The position numbers and the translations under genes are program-made. From positions 118,292 to 182,291 of the forward strand of contig JASVEC010000054.1 of assembly GCA_030770535.1 (NCBI GenBank): DNA of 64,000 bases, given 5' to 3'. This stretch comes from Batkoa obscura. Its lineage: Eukaryota > Entomophthoromycota > Entomophthoromycetes > Entomophthorales > Batkoaceae. Shown one piece after another: positions 1 through 10,708 of this stretch. Position 1 is the stretch's first letter. Each line of letters starts with the position of its first letter. The notes under the pieces were generated by a model, which worked only from the letters and a program-made list of their open reading frames with translations, ran no database searches and was not told where the DNA came from.

Positions 1-35
1 CATCTACTGTATATCATTATTCTACTTTTAGTATA
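1..35 (-). mobile_element. Transposase fragment of the large DNA transposon, cut by the window edge
   Basis: The first 31 bases match, in antisense, the transposase region around codons 178-190 of the intact copy at 13088-14740. The match stops at the MITE that begins at 36. Beyond that MITE the transposon sequence resumes on the opposite strand and at a different part of the gene, so the junction is a rearrangement. Confidence 0.7.
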
Positions 36-139
36 TGGGGATGTATTTTTATGTTTAAGAATTTTATTAACAAATTTTTCGCTCAAATAGAAGCGCTTAA
101 AAAATCGAAAAAATAATGAAGTCAAAAAAAACACTCCCA
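36..139 (+). mobile_element. MITE copy 1 (TGGGG family)
   Basis: It begins TGGGGATGTATTTTTATG, has the CTCAAATAG...GCGCTTAAAA core and ends ...AACACTCCCA. It joins two transposase fragments that are in opposite orientations. Confidence 0.85.
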
Positions 140-700
140 TAATTAATAACCCGATTGTTGATAAAAAAACAGATATAATTTTTAAAAAGTATAAAAAACT
201 TTTACGTTCTATTAAATATAATAACAAACAAAATAATATAACTTTAATTGCTATAAAATTTGTAAAAAACAAAAAGATCAATATTAGTTTATCCTACAAA
301 AACAATAGAAAATTCAAAAGCTTCAATATTTACTAAGCAGCCCGAGTAGTTTATTAAATGGGGACGTTCTTTTTGGTTTCATCACCTTTTCCATTTTTTA
401 AGTGCTATTTGAGCGAAAAATTCGTTAGTAAAATAAATCCTTACACAAAAATATATTCCCAAATGATAAGAATTAATTCTTAAACATCAACATTATTTAA
501 CTTAGTAATGGCTAAGTTAACAGATAATTATAATAATAAATAAAAGACAATCCCTCCCTTTGACGAGGCTCTATCTTGGTAATATATTAATATTGTTACT
601 ATAATATTAAATTTAAAACTATGTAAGGTAATTTTGTTTTAATAAAAAGTTATTTTTAGAATTTTAAGTCAAAGATTTTAAAATTTAAAATTGTTACTTA
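140..700 (+). mobile_element. 3' part of a decayed copy of the large DNA transposon
   Basis: From 140 the sequence follows the end of the transposase gene (codon 450 onward) with many substitutions. It then follows the 3' non-coding end: the motif related to CACTCCCTCCCATACAG and the stretch matching 15140-15200. It is interrupted by a MITE at 359-461. No usable reading frame remains, so this is an old copy. Confidence 0.7.
359..461 (-). mobile_element. MITE copy 2, nested in transposon remnant
   Basis: The flanks read TTATTAAAT / AATGATAAG. The uninterrupted version TTATTAAATGATAA is seen at 15549-15562 in another copy of the host transposon. This gives a 3-bp duplication (AAT). Confidence 0.85.
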
Positions 701-714
701 GTTTTTTAATAGTA

Positions 715-1060
715 ATTTTATTAAAGATTTCCTTATTTTTATTTTGTTTCTAAATAACTTTTTTCTAACGCATAATACTGGGCATATATATTATGTAAAT
801 CTGTTTTTGTTATTACATTTTTAAAATTATTATATATATGTTTTTTAAATATTAACTTGACTACTGCTTTATTTTAAATCATTAAAATATTATTATCATT
901 AGAAAATTCTATAAACTAGGAGGTTATTATAAATAGTTATTGAAATTAATACAAATGACTTGTAATGTCAAAATTTTAAAAATTATTTAACTTAAAGCTT
1001 AATCCATAAATGCTTGCATTTTATATTTATTTAATAAAAAATAAAGTTAAGCAATTATAT
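715..1060 (-). mobile_element. Decayed internal fragment of the large transposon with a deletion
   Basis: Antisense similarity to transposase codons ~180-250 runs to about 900. It then jumps to codons 1-45 and the start of the 5' non-coding region (the AAAATAAAGTTAAG stretch near 1040-1055). The missing middle marks an internal deletion. No open frame survives. Confidence 0.6.
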
Positions 1061-1069
1061 GTTTTTGTG

Positions 1070-1178
1070 TAGGGATGTTTTTTTGGGTTGATTGCTTTAT
1101 TTATCTTTCAAGGGAGCCGCTATTTGAGCGGAAAGGTTGTTGTTAGTAAAACTCCCAAGTGTAAAAATACATCCTCGT
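1070..1178 (-). mobile_element. MITE copy 3
   Basis: It has the order GGGATGTTTTTTTGG, GCCGCTATTTGAGCGGAAAG and AAAAATACATCCTC, which is the reverse orientation of the family. It is slightly longer than the norm because of a small insertion near 1120. Confidence 0.75.
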
Positions 1179-1300
1179 ATATTTGATTTTTCTAAACTTT
1201 ATTATGCCAATTATTTTTTTATAAAATTAATAAGGAACTAATATAACAATCATCTCAATATTTTATTACACTTATATTTTAAACTATAATTTAATGGTTA

Positions 1301-1394
1301 TTGGGACTATCAAAACCCCTTAATAACGATTTTTCCGCTCAAATAGCCCCCTCCTTAAAAGATAAAAAGGTAATGAAGCCAAAAAAAACACTCA
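1301..1394 (+). mobile_element. MITE copy 4, left end decayed
   Basis: The core TTTTTCCGCTCAAATAG and the right end GTAATGAAGCC...AACACTCA are clear. The left terminus has diverged. Confidence 0.6.
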
Positions 1395-1775
1395 TATATA
1401 GTTGTAAAATCTTAAAGACAAACAAAAAGTACAAAATCATAAATCCATAAATCAGTGTGTAATAATAATAATAAAATAATTTTAACACAAAAATTAAATA
1501 AAGATAAAGCTGCTAGTCTTGGTTCTAGGTTTGACTTCTCTAACTACTTTAATAACCTCATTTTAATCCAATTCTAGACTGCTTTAACTTTAAATTAAGT
1601 TTTGTCTAGTTATAATATTAATTTTGATCTTTTAGCTAAAAAGCGTATAGTATTACAAGGTATAAAATAAAAGGCTAATTTTTGCATTTTATCTTTGTAA
1701 AAATTAACACATATATGTAAATCTACTAATTTTATAGAATTTTATGTATGACCTAAAAACACAAATTACAATATA
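1395..1775. other. Non-coding gap, nothing recognised
   Basis: AT-rich sequence without an open frame of useful length and without a match to the repeat families described here. Confidence 0.5.
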
Positions 1776-1860
1776 AGAATGTATCTTTAGCTTCATCATT
1801 TTTCTATTTTTTAGGCACTATTATTTAAGCAAAAAAACTGCTAAACAAAAAAATACGTCT
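1776..1860 (-). mobile_element. MITE copy 5, strongly decayed
   Basis: The series GCTTCATCATTTTTCTATTTTT, GGCACTATTATTTAAGC and AAAATACGTC marks a worn reverse-oriented copy. Confidence 0.55.
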
Positions 1861-1956
1861 TTTATAACTTTAACTAATATTATAAACTTTAATTTATAAA
1901 AATAGTTATCTATTAAGTGATGTTTGACTTATAAGTTATAAAATTTTTACAAGAAA

Positions 1957-2054
1957 CGGGAGCGTTTTTTTTTGACCATTATTTTTTCCATTTTTTAAGT
2001 GCTATTGAGCAAAAAATTTGTTAATAAAATTCTTAAACACAAAAATACATCCCA
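1957..2054 (-). mobile_element. MITE copy 6
   Basis: Reads GGGAGCGTTTTTTTTTGACC, then TTTTTTAAGTGCTATTGAGC and TTCTTAAACACAAAAATACA up to TCCCA. Confidence 0.75.
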
Positions 2055-2646
2055 TCCATCCCCCCCTTTATATTATCTTAAATAAAACTAAAAAGTTTTG
2101 GAAGTCAAAACGTGATACAAAAAGAATTACGTTAATTTTTTAACTTGCTATTGAATATTTCACTTATTTAGTCCGAATACAAAAATGTAAAGATAAAGAT
2201 TGGATTTTATAAAAAATCAATAAATAAAGTTACTTTACTTTGACTTTTTTGTATAATATCAATACTTACACTAAATAATCAAGGTACGTAAAATAATTGT
2301 TTTTTATTGATGATGCAACAAAAGTATTCTAAAAACTTCTAATAAAAACTACCATTTTAAGGTCAAAAAAAATAGTTGATTTATAACCAAGTTTTATAAG
2401 TTTAGATTTAAAAATAAAACGGCATTTACAGTGTATAGCTTTTTATAAAATTAAACAAAAAATCGCTGCTATGTTATTCAGTTGGCACTTAATTTAGTAC
2501 AAAATTTTAATAAAATAGTAGACTATTTTTGGGATATAAAAAGCAGCTTTACACAGAGAAAAAGTCATATAAAACTGTCAATAATATTTAAAAGTAGTTT
2601 AACTTTATTTTATTAAAATTTATAATAAATTTATAATAAAAACATA
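2055..2646. other. Non-coding gap, nothing recognised
   Basis: AT-rich sequence with frequent stops on both strands. No repeat-family match was recognised by eye. Confidence 0.5.
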
Positions 2647-4919
2647 TAGAGTTGTCCAAATTGATTTCGGAATTGCTTAGAAGTTAATCCAAATTTTAAT
2701 TTTTAAAGTTGTGTCAATGTGACGGCTAAATCTGAAAAGCCTAAAATTAAATGTCTCTATTTAAAACTTATTTTAATTGTTTCCTTTTCTTAAATAACTA
2801 ATTTTCCTGCTTATATGTTTTATGTTATTTCTGTCAAATATTAATAAATGTATAATACATAACTATATAATTATATAAATAGAGTTATTTGACTTTATTT
2901 TTTGTTGAAATAAAAATAAAATGCACTTTCACAATTAAACTTCGAAATCGAATTTTTGAAAATTTTAATACAATATAGGGAGGAATACACAGTATAAACA
3001 TTGTAATTCATTCAAACCAATCTTAAGAGCTCTTACAACAACCTAGGGTTTGTGGAATTTTATAATAAAACGAAACAAAGAAAAGATATATCTTCGTAAG
3101 GTAAGCTGGGATCGATCTTTTAATTTTTCTGTTTTCTATAGACTCTATAACTCTAATTGGAACTATATCACTTTTTTTGATGTATCAGATACCGGATAAC
3201 AATGCAGCTTATTGTTGTGTTTAATAAAGTGTAAATACTTCTTAATGCCCTGCATCTCTATTATTCCTTTTGTATTTTTGTTTCTTTTATACTTTTTAAA
3301 AACCATATCTGTTTTCCCATTATTAACAATCGAGTTATTAATTTTATTATGCTCGCAAATAAAAGCCTCAAATCTTGAAATTAATTGATCGATATCTTCT
3401 ATTTTACCTAACGCTTCAAAACTACTTTTCCATTTTGAAGGGTTTCCAAAATGTCCATCAACTATACTTTTTCCATGATGCTCAGCAAAAAAATTAAGAT
3501 TCACACTCAAACTACTCTTTATTTTATGAATTTCTTTAAACATATAGTGTAGAAACTCTTGGGATCTAAAATGATTTCCTGTATCTACCCATATATTGAT
3601 TTTTGTAAACTTTTTAAATAGAAGCTCTGTAGAGATCAAATTGATTAAACAATCTCCTGCATATGCTGAATCATGGTTTAATATTTCAGATAAATAATCA
3701 AAGTAAACTTTGCCTATTGTTTTATCATCTTTTAGATGTAATACACCAAAGCCTAATACTGACTGACATAGCTTGTTTATTATAATGATCTAGATTTATT
3801 GAATCTGGTCTTGTTCCTATTTCCATATTTTGTTTAAAATCTAAAATTATTATACAACTTTTGTTATTTAATTTTTTGATAGTTTTATTAAATGTGTTTT
3901 TTTGAGTATCAACACATAATTTATGTAATTTGTATAATTTTTCTTCTTCGTTGAAAATTTCTTCTATCTCTGTTTTGTTTTTTGCTGTATTTATTTTATT
4001 TTCAAATAACTTTTTTCTAACTGTATACTGGGTACATATATTACATAGATCCGTTTTTCTTGCTGGATTTTTGAAATTACTTGGTATATATTTAAAGAAC
4101 GTTGACCTAGCTACTGCTTTATCTCTTAGATCATTAAAATATCTACTGTATATCATTCTTCTTTTATTTAATATATATGTTATCTGATGAATATTTACTA
4201 TCATTATTTTTTTTATTAAATCTTGATGAAATAGTTGAATCATTTAGTAAATATTGTATGATAGTTTCAATTTGGTCATCTTTAATTTTTTTTGTATTTT
4301 TAATAATATGTTGTAATGTTGATATTTTATTATTATTACTTATTTTTGAATAATCATATTGATTTCTATTTATATTAAACCCAAAACTCTTACATTCATC
4401 AAAAGAATATACTGAAGCTATAGTTGATAATAACGCTACTTGTTGATTTTTGTTTCCTGTTTCCCTTAAAGCACTAATTTTATACATTACTTGATTAAGT
4501 TTATTATTATCGATAGTAAACTTTGATAATATATCTTTTCTTTGTTTTGTTTTATTATAAAATTCCATAAACCTTGGGTTGTTATAAGTAGCTCTTAAAA
4601 TTGACGTAAATGAATTACAATGTTTATATTGTGTACTCCTCCCTATTGTATTGAAATTTTCAAAAAATCGATTTCGAAGTTTAGTTATGAAAGTTTGCAT
4701 TTTATTTCTATTTCAACAAAAAATAAAGTCAAATAACCCTATTTATATAATTAGGAAAATTAGCTATTTAAGAAAAGGAAACAATTAAAATAAGTTTTAA
4801 ATAGAGACATTTAATTTTAGGCTTTTTAGATTTGACCATCATGTTATTAGACACAAACTTAAAATTTTGAATTTGGATTAATTTCTAAGTAGATTCTGAA
4901 ACCAATTAGGACAGCCCCA
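2647..4919. mobile_element. Chimeric transposon with two 5' ends (head-to-head)
   Basis: Positions 2647 to about 3088 are the plus-strand 5' end of a transposon copy: the decayed terminus TAGAGTTGTCC, the leader, and transposase codons ~1-57. At about 3089 the sequence switches to the minus strand at the transposase C-terminus and reads back through the whole gene to a second 5' terminus ending GGACAGCCCCA at 4919. There is no 3' terminus. The right-hand part carries three minus-strand open pieces (3163-3639, 3725-4243, 4164-4700) that together cover most of the transposase, broken by a few frameshifts or stops. Both flanks show TAT next to the terminus. The left part belongs to a diverged subfamily also seen at 9400-9848 and 11560-11780. 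The right part resembles the intact copy. Confidence 0.8.
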
Positions 4920-4976
4920 TATAGTTTAAACCAAAAAATCCAAAAAGGTTTAGCAGGATTGCCGTTTGAGGTGTTG

Positions 4977-5541
4977 TGACAAATAGCAAAAAACTGAAGA
5001 AACTTCAAAAAACGATACCATACTTTCAAAGGTCAATTTCTATTTAACTAATAAAGTCAAAGGATTTCTAACAAGTTATTGGTTTGTTAGATAGATTAAA
5101 TTTTTTCATTAGAAAACTGAGATTAACTTTTAAAAAGGCCTAATTTTAAGTTTAAGCTTAAAAGCATAGTTTGTTTTAATAGAAAATTACCTCCTAATGT
5201 TAAAATGATAAAAATTAATTCTTAGTTTTAAACAAGCATATATGGTAAATCTTTTTATACAATCTTGTAGTAGTTTGTTTTGTAATTTTTTTCCATTGGT
5301 TTGTATTTTTTTAAAAATTTTGTTTATTATTGAAAATTAAGCTTTTGGGCTCAAAATTGGAAAACCACCTCTTTTAAGAGTAGTTCAGCTTCCTAATAAA
5401 AAAATTCAATTTATCCTAAGATCAAACCTTTAGTAACAGCTTGTTAGAGAAATCCTTTGACTTTATTAGTTAAATAGAAATTGACCTTTGAAAGTATGGT
5501 ATCGTTTTTTGAAGTTTCTTCAGTTTTTTGCTATATTTGTT
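4977..5541. repeat. Long inverted repeat (foldback-like element)
   Basis: The arms at about 4977-5085 and 5438-5541 are nearly perfect reverse complements for roughly 80-95 bases (for example AAACGATACCATACTTTC against GAAAGTATGGTATCGTTT). Weaker inverted similarity continues inwards towards 5130 and 5395. The centre is AT-rich and non-coding. The open frame crossing the right arm (5481-5684) looks like a by-product of the repeat. The element belongs to neither the MITE family nor the large transposon. Confidence 0.8.
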
Positions 5542-5545
5542 ATAC

Positions 5546-6790
5546 AAAATTTATCTCAACTTTTTATAGCACCTATTTTAGAAGGGAATTTTTGTACAGC
5601 CTCCTATACTTTAATAGTAAATATGTTAATAAATACATAAAATCGTTTTCCCTTGGTAGCTGCTATTTTATTTTGCAAATTTAATTATCATAAACTAAAA
5701 ATTCTAAGGTACATAGGTGTTACTTTGGTTTGCTGACTAAATCACTAGTATCATAGAATCAAAATCAAATAAAAAACTGTGCAGAAAAGAGCAAGTACAT
5801 TGTATCATATAAGGTGGTAAAGGTGGTTGATGAAAAGCTCAAGAATTGTTTTGATTAAAAATGTGTAAAATAAAATGGGCTTTATTTTTGTATATTTATT
5901 ATAAAAAGTCTTAATTATAACTCTCAGTGACAAATAATAAAATTGATATCAACAACTTCGAGTGGGTATCCTTTAGAACATTATAATAAATGTAAAAATA
6001 CTTATTTTGCTTGGTTTCATCCATTTTGTAGTACTCTAGATATTTTACTAGTTTCTATATTTCTCAACTACCATTTTATTTTTCCTTGCCTCAAAAATTA
6101 AAAACTAACAGGATTTTAATTTATTCATTTATAATGGACAATTTTTATAATAATCCATTAAAAGGGTGGTTGGTTTTGTTATTCTCAGTATGTTTTCATT
6201 TTTTGAAATTCACCATTGACTTTTTTCACTTGAATTTAAAAATGCAGGGGGAGGTTATAAATAATCCTTAAGTTCAGGTAAAAAATACCAGCAAATTCGA
6301 ATAAAAGTGATTTGATTTGTGTTTGTCTGAAATAACACGAGTGAGAGGACTTGATATAAAAACAAGCCTTTTTTTCGCACAATTTTCATTTAAATCATTT
6401 TGAACAACTTCTTTCTAAACTAAGCTAACCCACCCCCACCACCCTTTAAACCAAGCTAGAATCCAAAAATAACATGCAAAAAAATCACTTTTATTAAAGA
6501 ATCATCTTTAAAGTTACATCGATTGTATTTATTGAATACAAACTCTAAAGGTATAGGTATAAAAAGGGAAAATTATTGGTGTTTTGGGATCTTTGAATAA
6601 TTTTAGGTAAAAATAAAAACTAAGTCTATCTATATCTAGAAAGAGCTGATCTATACCTAAAATTTAAATTATACTAGTATTTTAAAAACGTTAGCAAAAA
6701 TATATATTTGAAATTTATGTCTAAATTCAAGTAAAAGTTTAAAAGTAATTAGAAATTAATTTGTGTATTTACATTTTGTTAATCAAATTA
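5546..6790. other. Non-coding gap, nothing recognised
   Basis: AT-rich sequence with short open frames only (for example 6086-6271) that show no domain features. A C-rich run lies near 6430-6445. Confidence 0.45.
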
Positions 6791-6885
6791 TGTTGAGATG
6801 TTTTTTTGGCCCCATCACCTTTTCCTTTTTAAGCGCTATTTATTTGACCGGAAAGACCTGTTAGTAAAATCCCAAACACAAAATC
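6791..6885 (-). mobile_element. MITE copy 7
   Basis: GAGATGTTTTTTTGGC...TTTAAGCGCTATT...GACCGGAAAGACC...TTAGTAAAATCCCAAACACAAAA, with both extreme ends worn. Confidence 0.7.
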
Positions 6886-7843
6886 AACCACCACTATTAT
6901 TAAAATTAATGTAATCTAATTCAGAAGATTTTTAGTAGCTATAATTTTAATTTCCATATGCAATTTAATGATAAAGCATTTGTTTAATAATTTCATTTTA
7001 TTTATTTAATAAAGTAATCCTTTATGAGATATATGTGCTATTGTGAAAGATTGACATTTATGGATTTTACATAAATTTGTAATAGATTATTAAAATATTG
7101 CTATTACAGTACTATTTTTAGGTTGCCATTATTTATTTATCTTTTCATTTAAACTCTCAAATTGATAGATACTCAACACCAACACGATAGATACATCAAT
7201 CAATTAGTCGCGTTTTTTACCAATTGATCTCAATTTAATATCGAATAATCTACAATGGTTCATTAGTTGTTTTTTGCTAAATAAAATGCCTCATGCCAAA
7301 GAATTGAAAAAATGATTTTTAAAACTTTTGTTAATTTTAATATAGTAAACTAGTACTTTTTAAGAGTCAATTTTTTAGCAGGTGTAATTTAGTTTTAATA
7401 ACTAGAAATCATAAAATCAAACGAATTTTTCTGCCAAAAAGAATCTAAGCATTAGCATTTTGTTTTTATAAGGTTTAAAATCTTCTTGCGTATATTTAAT
7501 ATCTGTCTTACAGCTTAACTTACTTTTAAGCATCAAAACTACATGCAAACTACCAAAAAAGTCTTAAATAATTATACCAGCAGTTTTTTGTAAATCAATT
7601 ATAAAATACAAGTCAAAAATAAAAATCATCAAAAGTTTAGAAAAATAAACATAATATAGAAATGTTAAAACAATGGTAAAGTACTTTCTTTACTTTACCT
7701 AATTCGAAATGTCATTAATTATTAGATCTCGAGTTTTCTAAATGCACTGTTTAAAAATGGTTACAAAAAAAATAACTAATATTCAAATTGCTTAAAAACT
7801 ATTAAAATTTTTTTAACTACTTTCAGTATTTTGAGATATGAAA
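6886..7843. other. Non-coding gap, nothing recognised
   Basis: No open frame of note and no repeat-family similarity seen. Confidence 0.45.
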
Positions 7844-7943
7844 AGGGATATATTTTTATATGTTAAGAGTTTTGCTAACCATTTTTCCGCTCAAATAGGC
7901 GCTTAAAAGATGGAAAAGGTAATATAGAGCCAAAAAAACGACT
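7844..7943 (+). mobile_element. MITE copy 8
   Basis: GGGATATATTTTTATATG start, a TTTTTCCGCTCAAATAG core, and a GGAAAAGGTAA then GCCAAAAAAACG right end. Confidence 0.75.
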
Positions 7944-8264
7944 GGTCTGATCAATTTAAGTTGTTGCAAGGAATTTTTAACACATTTTATATATAAATAG
8001 GTAAAAAAATTATACTATTTCAATTAACTTAAATTTTTTAATAATGTATTTTAATTTTAAGCCTGAATTCACAAAATATGGAGCAATTTTAAAAGGTTCT
8101 AATTGAAAGAATATTCCATTTGACTTTAAACACAAAATCCTATAAATTATTGCCAATTTTTAAACATTCAAGGGATGTCCGATGTCCAAAGCGACTTTAT
8201 TTTTTTCTAGTTTCTAAAATTTATAATGAATCCTTTATTAGAAGCAAAATTATCCCCAACACAA
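7944..8264. other. Non-coding gap, nothing recognised
   Basis: AT-rich. The 3' end of the transposon copy that starts near 8265 has no recognisable terminus here. Confidence 0.4.
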
Positions 8265-8931
8265 CACAGTTTTAATTCAATATTATAGTAGCATTATTAA
8301 TATATTGCCAAGTTAATAAATAGCTGTGTATGGGAGGGAGTGGTTAGCCCCAAAGCTATAATTGACCATCCTTATATAATACAAGTAATATAATAATAGT
8401 TTTTACTTATCATTACAATTACTTGTTCTTTGACTATTTATTAACTTAGCTACCAATAACTTAAGTAATCTTAACATTTAACAATCTATTTCTATCATTT
8501 AACAAACTACTTACTTGCTTAGTAATATCGAAATTTTGAAATTCTCTGTTATTTTGGTAAGATAAGCTGGGATTGATCTTTTAGTTTCTCTATTTTCTAT
8601 AGACTCTATAACTTTAATTGGGACTATATCGCTTTTTTTTGATGTATCAGATACTGGATAACAAGGTAGTTTATTGCTATGTTTAATAAAGTGTAAACAC
8701 TTCTTTAATGCTTTGTATTTCTATTATTCTTTTTGTATTTTTATTTTTTTCATACTTTTTAAAAATTATATCTATTTTCCCATTATTAACAGTCGAGTTA
8801 TTAATTTTATAATGTAGAAACTCTTGAGATATAAAATGATTTCTTGTATCTGCCCATCATATATTGATTTTTGTAAACTTTTTAAATAGAAGCTCTGTAG
8901 AGATCAAATCAATTGAACAATCTCCTGCATA

Positions 8932-9032
8932 TGGGGATGTATTTTTGTGTTTAAGAATTTTACTGACAATTTTTCTGCTCAAATAACGCTTAAAAAATGC
9001 AAAAAGTAATGAAGTTAAAGAAAACACCCCCA
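8932..9032 (+). mobile_element. MITE copy 9 at a large deletion junction
   Basis: Full-length copy (TGGGGATGTATTTTTGTG ... ACACCCCCA). Its two flanks come from transposase segments about 175 codons apart in the intact gene. The right flank is the same site and relative orientation as the MITE at 12155-12255. Confidence 0.85.
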
Positions 9033-9217
9033 TATGTATTATCTGATGAATATTTACTATCATTATTTTTTTTATTAAATCTTGATGAAATAGTTGAATC
9101 ATTTAGTAAATATTGTATGATAGTTTCAATTTGCTCATTTTTAATTCTTTTTGTATTTTTAATAATAGGTTGTAATGTTGATATTTTATTATTATTACTT
9201 GTTTTTGAATAATCATA

Positions 9218-9316
9218 TGGGGATGTTTTTTTTGATTTCATTATTTTTCCATTTTTAAGCGCTATTTGAGTGGAAAGACTGTTGATAAAATTCCTAAACA
9301 CGAAAAAACATCCCCA
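9218..9316 (-). mobile_element. MITE copy 10
   Basis: Full-length. The flanks AATCATAT / TATTGAT... give the 3-bp repeat TAT. It has the same insertion site as the MITE at 11871-11969. Confidence 0.85.
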
Positions 9317-9858
9317 TATTGATTTTTGTTTCCTGTTTCCCTTAAAGCACTAATTTTATACATCACTTGATTAAGTTTGTTATTATCGATAGTAAACTTT
9401 GATAATATATCTTTTCTTTGTTTTGTTTTATTATAAAATTCCACAAACCCTAGGTTGTTGTAAGAGCTCTTAAGATTGGTTTGAATGAATTACAATGTTT
9501 ATACTGTGTATTCCTCCCTATATTGTATTAAAATTTTCAAAAATTCGATTTCGAAGTTTAATTGTGAAAGTGCATTTTATTTTTATTTCAACAAAAAATA
9601 AAGTCAAATAACTCTATTTATATAATTATATAGTTATGTATTATACATTTATTAATATTTGACAGAAATAACATAAAACATATAAGCAGGAAAATTAGTT
9701 ATTTAAGAAAAGGAAACAATTAAAATAAGTTTTAAATAGAGACATTTAATTTTAGGCTTTTCAGATTTAGCCGTCACATTAAAGACACATTTAAGAATAA
9801 AATTACAATTCATTTCTAAATTCTGAAATCAATTTGGACACAACCCCATACTTTAGTA

Positions 9859-10124
9859 TTGTAAAATCTGGTACTCAGTGTTTGGAGTTAAGAATAGCTA
9901 TTACTGGGTTGACTACACTATAAGTCGAAAGGTCTTAGTTTATGTGACTAAGGTAGACTTGGATTATGAGGAATAGCACGTAATAGGTCACAAGCTATAT
10001 AAGACAAATAGAATAGACAATACTAACGTAAAATCTACATAAACTAAGGCCTTTCGACTTATAGTGTAGTCAACCCAGCAATAGCTATTCTTGACTCCAA
10101 ACACTGAGTACCAGATTTCACACA
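9859..10124. repeat. Inverted-repeat element (~265 bp, ~85-bp arms)
   Basis: The arms 9859-9945 and 10036-10124 are near-perfect reverse complements; one stretch is ACTATAAGTCGAAAGG against CCTTTCGACTTATAGT. The centre is about 90 bp. Both outer ends read TGTRAAATCTGGTAC. A rearranged relative lies at 24833-25002, so it is a mobile family and not a chance palindrome. It starts only about 10 bases from the transposon end at 9848. Confidence 0.8.
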
Positions 10125-10270
10125 CAACACAATATCTCACGTTTTTTTATAAAAACAAATCAGTTTAGTAAAATTCTTATTAGACAAACCCGCTCCCCAG
10201 TATAATTGCTATTAGCTTAGCTCATATGAAATGACAGTAGCTAAAATTGGAGAACCCTTGTAGCTATTTT

Positions 10271-10291
10271 AAACAAAAAAATACATCCCCA
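10271..10291 (-). mobile_element. MITE end fragment
   Basis: Only the last ~20 bases of a MITE are recognisable (AAAAAAATACATCCCCA). The preceding 150 bases show no clear family match. Confidence 0.5.
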
Positions 10292-10607
10292 TATATAGTT
10301 TAATAAATTATAAAACTAATCAACCAACTATTATTTTGTTATATAAAAAGGTCAATTAATAATCAAATTAAATTTAGGTTAATATAATGGAATGATATCT
10401 TATAATAGTACCTTTCTTGAGGGAAGTTCTGGCAGGATGGGATATCCTATTGTTATGTTATAATTATATTGTTTTACCTGTCAAAACTTGAAAATTTATT
10501 GACTGTAATAGTTGTATAAAGTTCTACTTATTCCAAAGCTAAAAATATTATTTATTTTAATAAGTAACATTACTCCTGTTACAATTGAAGTTAAGTCCTG
10601 TGAAATA
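10292..10607. other. Non-coding gap, nothing recognised
   Basis: AT-rich sequence with no open frame or repeat match. Confidence 0.45.
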
Positions 10608-10708
10608 TGGATGTTTTTTTGGATTCATATTTCTTTTTTTAAGCGCTATTGAGCTAAAAAAATGTCGATAAATTTCTCAAACAAAAAGAGATATATCGAC
10701 ATCCCCCA
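10608..10708 (-). mobile_element. MITE copy 11
   Basis: TGGATGTTTTTTTGGATTC, then TTTTTTAAGCGCTATTGAGC, with a worn right end ...CATCCCCCA. Confidence 0.7.

Larger units (their letters stand above)
8265..9848 (-). mobile_element. Internally deleted copy of the large transposon carrying two MITEs
   Basis: Read on the minus strand, it starts at the 5' terminus (ending GGACACAACCCCA at 9848) and runs through the leader and transposase codons ~1-85. A MITE (9218-9316) then stands where about 30 codons are missing. Codons ~117-173 follow, then a second MITE (8932-9032) where about 175 codons are missing, and then the C-terminal region and 3' non-coding sequence to about 8265. The extreme 3' end is absent. 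It is non-autonomous and has no intact transposase frame. The first MITE with its deletion is shared with the copy at 11560-12871. Confidence 0.8.

Noticed and set aside
3930-4187. Plus-strand frame of 85 codons with a membrane-like sequence
   Set aside because: It is the antisense shadow of the transposase. The same shadow appears at 13435-13863, 51465-51770 and 12201-12452.
5481-5684. 67-codon plus-strand frame
   Set aside because: It lies across one arm of the inverted repeat 4977-5541 and has no start context or domain.
6086-6271. 61-codon plus-strand frame with a hydrophobic stretch
   Set aside because: Length and composition are what chance gives in AT-rich DNA. There is no neighbouring exon or signal-peptide-like start.
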